This document shows, one piece after another, positions 59,626 to 64,000 of a DNA stretch of 64,000 nt (positions are counted from its first letter, which is position 1; each line of letters starts with the position of its first letter). The notes under the pieces were generated by a model. That model was not told where the DNA came from. It ran no database searches and saw only the letters and a list, made by a program, of their open reading frames with translations. This DNA comes from Nonomuraea indica (GTDB lineage Bacteria; Actinomycetota; Actinomycetes; Streptosporangiales; Streptosporangiaceae), in the NCBI RefSeq assembly GCF_002850745.1, contig NZ_KZ559468.1, positions 276,491 through 340,490 of the forward strand, written 5' to 3'. The position numbers and the translations under genes are program-made.

Positions 59626-60174
59626 TCAGGGGATGACGTCCGCCACCACCCGGACGCGGCCCTTCCGGCACGAGGAGAGCCGGCTGCTCGTCGCCGCCTG
59701 CGCCGCCGAGTTGCTCGCGCAGAGCCACCCCTGGACGGTCGCGACGCCGGCGCTGCCCTGCTTCGGGGTGTCCGGCCGGTAGTAGGCGCGGAAGACCCGC
59801 ATGGCCTCGCGGCAGTCGGCACGTCCGGTGTGCACCGCGACGGCGGCCATCGGTCCGCCGCCGGGCGGCTGGACCTCACCGCAGACGGTGCGGGGCCCGG
59901 ACAGCACCGGGTCCGACGTGGCGGGATGTGACGTGGCGGGATGTGACGTGGCGGGGTCCGACGCGGCCGGGTCCGACGTCTTGGGGTCCGACGTCTTGGG
60001 GTCCGACGTCTTGGGGTCCGACTCGGTGGGGTGCGACGTGGCGGGGTGTGACGTGGTGGGGGCGGAGGAGGGGGAGGACGGGGGCGTCGCCTGCCCTCCC
60101 GCGGGTCCGGCGCAGGCGCCCAGCGCGGCGACCAGCACCGGCACGCAGACCACGACGAGGGGACGTACGAACAT
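59626..60174 (-). CDS. Repeat-rich lipoprotein of unknown function
   Basis: The 182-residue protein has a signal peptide and lipobox LGAC with Cys21. Residues about 35-90 are ten pentapeptide repeats of SDPKT/SHPAT type encoded by a 15-bp DNA array, giving a hydrophilic stalk. The C-terminal domain (about 92-182) contains VCGEVQPPGGG, TGRADCREAMRVFRAYY, GWLCASNSAAQAA and SCRKG, with four cysteines that could form two disulphides. I do not recognise the domain with certainty. It is convergent with the response regulator gene. Confidence 0.8.
   Translation of the reverse strand: MFVRPLVVVCVPVLVAALGACAGPAGGQATPPSSPSSAPTTSHPATSHPTESDPKTSDPKTSDPKTSDPAASDPATSHPATSHPATSDPVLSGPRTVCGEVQPPGGGPMAAVAVHTGRADCREAMRVFRAYYRPDTPKQGSAGVATVQGWLCASNSAAQAATSSRLSSCRKGRVRVVADVIP
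59911..60060. repeat. 15-bp minisatellite, ten units, in the lipoprotein gene
   Basis: Ten head-to-tail units related to GTCCGACGTGGCGGG; three consecutive GTCCGACGTCTTGGG copies (59971-60015) are identical. They encode SDPAT, SHPAT and SDPKT pentapeptides between the lipid anchor and the cysteine-rich domain. Confidence 0.95.
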
Positions 60175-60323
60175 GACAAACTCCGCCAATTCCGCTTCTA
60201 CCGGCCGGACGAAGTCTCGCACAACTGATCGTCGCTGACGTGGGCGCTCCCGGCCGCGGCGGGTGGGGACCACGGCCCGGGAGAGGCATTCGGCCTGACC
60301 AGATCACATTTCATGACTTGCTC

Positions 60324-60343
60324 AGTCTTGTTATGCCAAGACT
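60324..60343. promoter_or_regulatory. Operator-like inverted repeat before the subtilisin gene
   Basis: AGTCTTG and CAAGACT pair perfectly around TTATGC, about 100 bases before the protease start, in an AT-rich part of the gap 60175-60440. No gene is seen in that gap. It could be a repressor or activator site, or a small hairpin in the leader. Confidence 0.4.
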
Positions 60344-60440
60344 CTTGCAAAGCGGCCATGATCTCTTCACCCTTCATCCGTAGGCGTAAAGATCAGCTCT
60401 ACCCCGGTGGGCTGTCCCCGCCGGGCGTGAAGGAGAGCAT

Positions 60441-63400
60441 GTGCCGTACACCCCCCACCGGCGATCGATCCTGACCGGGGTCACCGGGATGATCGCCGCC
60501 CTCACCCTCATGCTCCCGCAGGGGGTCGCCGCCCAGGCGGCCCCCGAGCCGGACAAGATCAGTGCCGCCGTCCGGGCCGACCTGGCCGCGGACGGCAAGT
60601 CCACCTTCTGGGTACGCCTCAAGGGCGCGGCCGACCTCGGCGCCGCCCGCCGGGCCGGCACCAAGGACGTCAAGGCGGAGCTCGTCTACGAGGCCAAGAC
60701 CGCCAAGGCCGCCTCGTCCCAGGCCGGCCTGCGCAAGCTGCTCGACGCGCAGGAGGCCGACTACACCTCCTTCTGGATCGTCAACGCCGTCCGGGTGACG
60801 GCCGGTCCCAAGCTGGCCGCCGAGATCGCGAAGCTCGACGAGGTCCAGGGCATCGAGCCGGTCCGCACCGTCGCCCTGCCCAAGCCGGACCCGGCCAAGA
60901 CCGAGGCCAAGGTCAACGCCGTCGAGTGGAACATCGACCGGATCGGCGCCCCGCGCGTGTGGGAGGAACTGGGCAACCGCGGCGAGGGCATCGTCGTCGC
61001 CAACATCGACACCGGCGTCCAGTTCGACCACCCCGACCTGGCCGCCTCCTACCGCGGGCGCGGCGCCGACGGCGTCGTCGACCACGACCACAACTGGTTC
61101 GACCCCGCTCGCGTCTGCCCGACCTCCGCGCCGTGCGACAACAACGGCCACGGCACCCACACCATGGGCACGATGGCCGGGGCCAACGGCATCGGCGTCG
61201 CCCCCGGCGTCAAGTGGATCGCCGCCAAGGGCTGCGAGGTCAACACCTGCACCGACGCCTCGCTGCTCGCCGCCGGGCAGTGGATCCTCGCCCCCACCGA
61301 CCTGAGCGGCGCCGACCCGCGGCCCGACCTCGCGCCCGACATCGTCAACAACTCCTGGGGCGGCGACGGCTTCGACCCCTGGTACAAGGAGACCGTCGAG
61401 GCGTGGGTCGCCGCCGGCATCTTCCCGGCCTTCTCCAACGGCAACGAGGGCCCCGCCTGCCGCACCAGCGGCTCGCCCGGCCAGTACGCGGCCAGCTACA
61501 GCGCGGGCGGCTTCGACGTCAACAACGCGCTCTACAACCGCTCCAGCAAGGGCGAGGGCGAGAACGGCGAGATCAAGCCCAACATCTCCGCCCCCGCCGT
61601 GAGCGTCCGCTCCTCGGTGCCCGGCGGCACGTACGCCTCCTACACGGGCACCTCGATGGCCTCGCCGCACGTGGCGGCCACCGTCGCGCTGATCTGGTCG
61701 GCCGCGCCCGCCCTGCAGGGAGACATCGCGGCGACCCGGCCGCTGCTCGACACCACCGCGATCGACGTCGCCGACACCAGCTGCGGCGGCACCGCCGCCG
61801 ACAACAACGTCTGGGGCGAGGGTCGCCTCGACGCCTACAACGCCGTCCGGACCGCCCCGGCCGACCAGGTGGGCGACCTGGCCGGCACCGTGACCTCCGG
61901 CGGCGCCCCGGTGGCGGGCGCCACGGTGACCATCACCGGCCCGCTGACGCGTACGGCCGTCACCGGCGCCGACGGCCGGTACGCCGTGCCGCGCCTGGTC
62001 CCCGGCGACTACGAGATCGCCACCCAGAAGTTCGGCTACGCCCGCGGCACCGCGACGGCCACCGTCGTCGCCGGCCGGAGCGCCACCGCCGACGTCACCA
62101 TGGCCCAGCAGCCCCAGGCGGTCCTGTCCGGCACCGTCACCACGGCCGGCACGCCCGAGGCCGGCGCCACCGTGGCGGCCGGTGGCACCCCCGTCAGCAC
62201 GGTCACCGACGCGGCCGGCCGCTACCGGCTCACGCTGCCGCACGGCGAGTACACGGTCGTGGTCACGCCCTCCTCCCGCTGCGCCCGCGGCGCGAGCGTC
62301 GGCGTGACCCTCACCGGCGACCAGACGCAGGACGTCGAGCTCGGCCTGCGCGGCGACAACTTCGGCTACACCTGCGAGGTCGGCGCCGAGCCGTACGTCG
62401 CGGGCACCGACAAGCTCGCCCTGACCGGCGACGACGAGGCCCAGCAGGTCACCCTGCCCTTCCCGGTGCCCTTCTACGGCACCGGCCAGAGCAGGGCGTG
62501 GATCAGCACCAACGGCTTCGCCACCTTCGCCGCCGACCGCGTCGTCAGCGGCTCCAACGGCCGCCTCCCGACCGCCGGCACGCCCAACAACGCCGTCTAC
62601 CCGTACTGGGACGACCTCGTCGCCGACGCCGGCAGCGGCGTCTACACCGCGGTCACCGGCGCCACCCCGCACCGCCGGTTCGTCATCGAGTGGCGCAACC
62701 TCAAGTACTACAACGACAGCGCGCAGCGGATCTCCTTCTCCGCCCTGCTGGGCGAGGACGGCAGCGTGAGCTTCCGCTACAAGGACGTCGACAGCCAGCG
62801 CGACCAGGGCACCAGCGCCACCGTCGGCGTCGAGGACGCGACCGGCGCCGACGCGATGCTCTACTCCTACGAGCAGGCCGCCCTGTCGAACGGGATGAGC
62901 CTCACCTTCACCGCCAGCCGGCACGGCCTCGTCACCGGCGTCGTCACCGACGCCAACGACGGCGACCCGCTGCCCGGCGCGACGGTCAAGGTGGGCGACG
63001 TGGCCACCCTCACCACGGGCGCGGACGGCGCCTTCTACGGCCAGGTGCCCGCGGGCGACTACGAGGTCGAGGTGGCCAAGGAGCACTACGGCACCTTCAC
63101 CAAGCCGGTCACCGTCACCCCGGCCGCACCCACGAGGATCGACACCGCGCTGGTCACCGGCCGGGTCAGCGCCTCGCTCGGCGAGCTCACCGTGGTGATG
63201 CCGGGAGAGGCGAGCCGGAGCCGCACCTTCGAGCTGACCAACCTCGGCTCGCCGACCGCCTACACCGTCACCGCCGACCCGGCGCAGAGCTGGCTCGGCG
63301 TGACGCCCGCGGCGGGCGAGCTGGCCAAGGGTCAGACGGCCGCGCTCAAGGTGAGCGTCTCCAGCGCCGGGGTCCAGCCGGGCGCCGTCCGCACCGGCAA

Positions 63401-63956
63401 GCTCGTCATCCGCTCGGCGAGCGGCAGGCAGCCGGTCATCGAGGTGAAGGTGTCGGTCGTGGTGCCCAAGCACCAGGTCGCCGTGGACGTCGGCGCGACC
63501 AGGGGCCTGGTGGACGCCGCCGGCGACTCCTGGACGGCCGACCGGAAGTACGCCCAGGGCGGCCACGGCTACGTCGCCACCCGGAACCGGACGCACTCCA
63601 CGTCCAGGACCATCAAGGGGACGGACGACCAGGCGCTGTTCAGGACCGCCCGCGAGGACATGCTCGAATACCGCTTCGACAACGTCCCGGCCGGCACCTA
63701 CACGATCGAGCTGGGCTTCGCCGACACCCGCTCGACGGACATCGGCAGGCGGGTCTTCGACGTGCTGGCCGAGGGGCAGCTCGTGCTGCCGGCGCTGGAC
63801 CTGGCGCTGGAGGCCGGCACGTACACGGCCGTCAGCAGGCAGTACACGGTCCAGGTGACCGACGGCCAGCTCAACCTGCGCTTCGCGACACGTGTGGGCT
63901 CGCCCATCGTGAACGCGATCCGCGTCTCCGAGCGTCCGGACCGCGGCCCGGCCTGA
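60441..63956 (+). CDS. Secreted multidomain subtilisin-family (S8) protease
   Basis: The 1171-residue protein has a signal peptide (1-33), a pro-domain (about 35-150), and an S8 catalytic domain (about 160-465) with Asp190 (NIDTGVQFDH), His237 (NNGHGTHTMG), oxyanion Asn335 (SNGNEG) and Ser405 (YTGTSMASPHVAA). Then come two carboxypeptidase-regulatory-like domains (about 478-640), a nidogen-like beta domain (about 645-830), a third regulatory-like domain (about 835-910), an Ig-like domain and a malectin-like C-terminus (about 1015-1165). It should degrade proteins outside the cell. The GTG start follows aaggaga. It is a single-gene unit; 63957-64000 holds nothing I can support. Confidence 0.94.
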   Translation: MPYTPHRRSILTGVTGMIAALTLMLPQGVAAQAAPEPDKISAAVRADLAADGKSTFWVRLKGAADLGAARRAGTKDVKAELVYEAKTAKAASSQAGLRKLLDAQEADYTSFWIVNAVRVTAGPKLAAEIAKLDEVQGIEPVRTVALPKPDPAKTEAKVNAVEWNIDRIGAPRVWEELGNRGEGIVVANIDTGVQFDHPDLAASYRGRGADGVVDHDHNWFDPARVCPTSAPCDNNGHGTHTMGTMAGANGIGVAPGVKWIAAKGCEVNTCTDASLLAAGQWILAPTDLSGADPRPDLAPDIVNNSWGGDGFDPWYKETVEAWVAAGIFPAFSNGNEGPACRTSGSPGQYAASYSAGGFDVNNALYNRSSKGEGENGEIKPNISAPAVSVRSSVPGGTYASYTGTSMASPHVAATVALIWSAAPALQGDIAATRPLLDTTAIDVADTSCGGTAADNNVWGEGRLDAYNAVRTAPADQVGDLAGTVTSGGAPVAGATVTITGPLTRTAVTGADGRYAVPRLVPGDYEIATQKFGYARGTATATVVAGRSATADVTMAQQPQAVLSGTVTTAGTPEAGATVAAGGTPVSTVTDAAGRYRLTLPHGEYTVVVTPSSRCARGASVGVTLTGDQTQDVELGLRGDNFGYTCEVGAEPYVAGTDKLALTGDDEAQQVTLPFPVPFYGTGQSRAWISTNGFATFAADRVVSGSNGRLPTAGTPNNAVYPYWDDLVADAGSGVYTAVTGATPHRRFVIEWRNLKYYNDSAQRISFSALLGEDGSVSFRYKDVDSQRDQGTSATVGVEDATGADAMLYSYEQAALSNGMSLTFTASRHGLVTGVVTDANDGDPLPGATVKVGDVATLTTGADGAFYGQVPAGDYEVEVAKEHYGTFTKPVTVTPAAPTRIDTALVTGRVSASLGELTVVMPGEASRSRTFELTNLGSPTAYTVTADPAQSWLGVTPAAGELAKGQTAALKVSVSSAGVQPGAVRTGKLVIRSASGRQPVIEVKVSVVVPKHQVAVDVGATRGLVDAAGDSWTADRKYAQGGHGYVATRNRTHSTSRTIKGTDDQALFRTAREDMLEYRFDNVPAGTYTIELGFADTRSTDIGRRVFDVLAEGQLVLPALDLALEAGTYTAVSRQYTVQVTDGQLNLRFATRVGSPIVNAIRVSERPDRGPA

Positions 63957-64000
63957 CGCTCCTCCCGGGTCCGCCCCGCCGCCCCGCCGCTCCGCCGCCC

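Noticed and set aside
59911..60060. Regular short repeats as a possible CRISPR array.
   Set aside because: Units are 15 bp, directly adjacent without spacers, and in frame within a lipoprotein gene. The same holds for the other arrays; no cas genes are present.
60399..63596. A 1065-codon open frame on the minus strand opposite the subtilisin gene, and similar long frames such as 23-2473 and 30000-33212.
   Set aside because: High GC at third codon positions leaves antisense frames open. Their products are Arg/Gly/Val-rich with no domain, while the opposite strand encodes clear proteins.
1..64000. tRNA, rRNA, insertion sequences, integrase or prophage genes.
   Set aside because: I saw no cloverleaf-like sequence with CCA-type end, no transposase or integrase protein and no att-like direct repeats. 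I could not run a dedicated RNA search.

Overview
The window is high-GC DNA packed with genes, many starting with GTG and many linked by 4-base start/stop overlaps. The gene families (a DUF574 methyltransferase, DosR/DosS, GlnR-like nitrate control, a CebR-like operator) point to a filamentous actinomycete, probably of the Streptosporangiales (Nonomuraea-like). That genus-level placement is inference. I found no tRNA, rRNA, insertion sequence, phage module or CRISPR array.

Layout. (1) 1-8353 is a hypoxia/dormancy island of DosR type: two Acg-like nitroreductases, cytochrome bd oxidase (cydAB), a DosS-like GAF histidine kinase, a pyridoxamine-oxidase-fold protein, a DosR-like regulator and a universal stress protein. 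Five 14-bp DosR-box-like sites lie in front of its transcription units. (2) 8422-11127 holds a DUF574 methyltransferase, a ferritin-like protein and a DUF4383 membrane protein. (3) 11117-14222 (minus strand) is a translationally coupled operon of methyltransferase, haem-oxygenase-like diiron oxidase (HDO) and family 2 glycosyltransferase; this is the best candidate for uncharacterised chemistry. (4) 14506-16972 has a CAP-domain secreted protein, a CDF zinc exporter and its ArsR sensor. (5) 17298-21572 is a ChvE/MmsA/MmsB-type sugar ABC transporter with a promoter overlapped by a LacI-type operator. (6) 21886-22312 is cspA with a leader that contains a terminator-like hairpin. (7) 22386-25514 has an NmrA-like reductase, an MFS exporter and a divergent LysR regulator. 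(8) 25521-31814 has a STAS protein, a two-component system and a divergent lipoprotein/adaptor/MacB-type export operon. (9) 31862-36870 has a GH84 hexosaminidase, a broken GH10 xylanase with a CBM2 tail, two VOC proteins, an XRE regulator with a remnant membrane partner, and an FRG-domain protein. (10) 36908-43809 is a LacI regulator with a Dpp-family transporter; promoter and operator suggest it imports beta-glucan-type oligosaccharides rather than peptides. (11) 43835-51412 (minus strand) is a complete nitrate assimilation operon (narK, nasA, nasB-like, nirB, nirD) behind three GlnR-like repeats. (12) 51523-55435 is a divergent pair of IucA/IucC siderophore synthetases full of 15-bp repeats. 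(13) 55466-59595 has a phosphoesterase and an ABC exporter with its own two-component system. (14) 59626-63956 has a repeat-rich lipoprotein and a large secreted subtilisin.

Several themes connect the regions. Low-oxygen respiration and redox sensing (region 1) and nitrate assimilation (region 11) serve electron and nitrogen economy. Polysaccharide use (GH84, dead GH10, two sugar-type transporters, LacI-type operators) fits a soil saprophyte. A recurrent oddity is in-frame minisatellites with a 15-bp (five-codon) period in at least five separate genes, plus a 12-bp array in a sixth; they lie in predicted linkers or termini.
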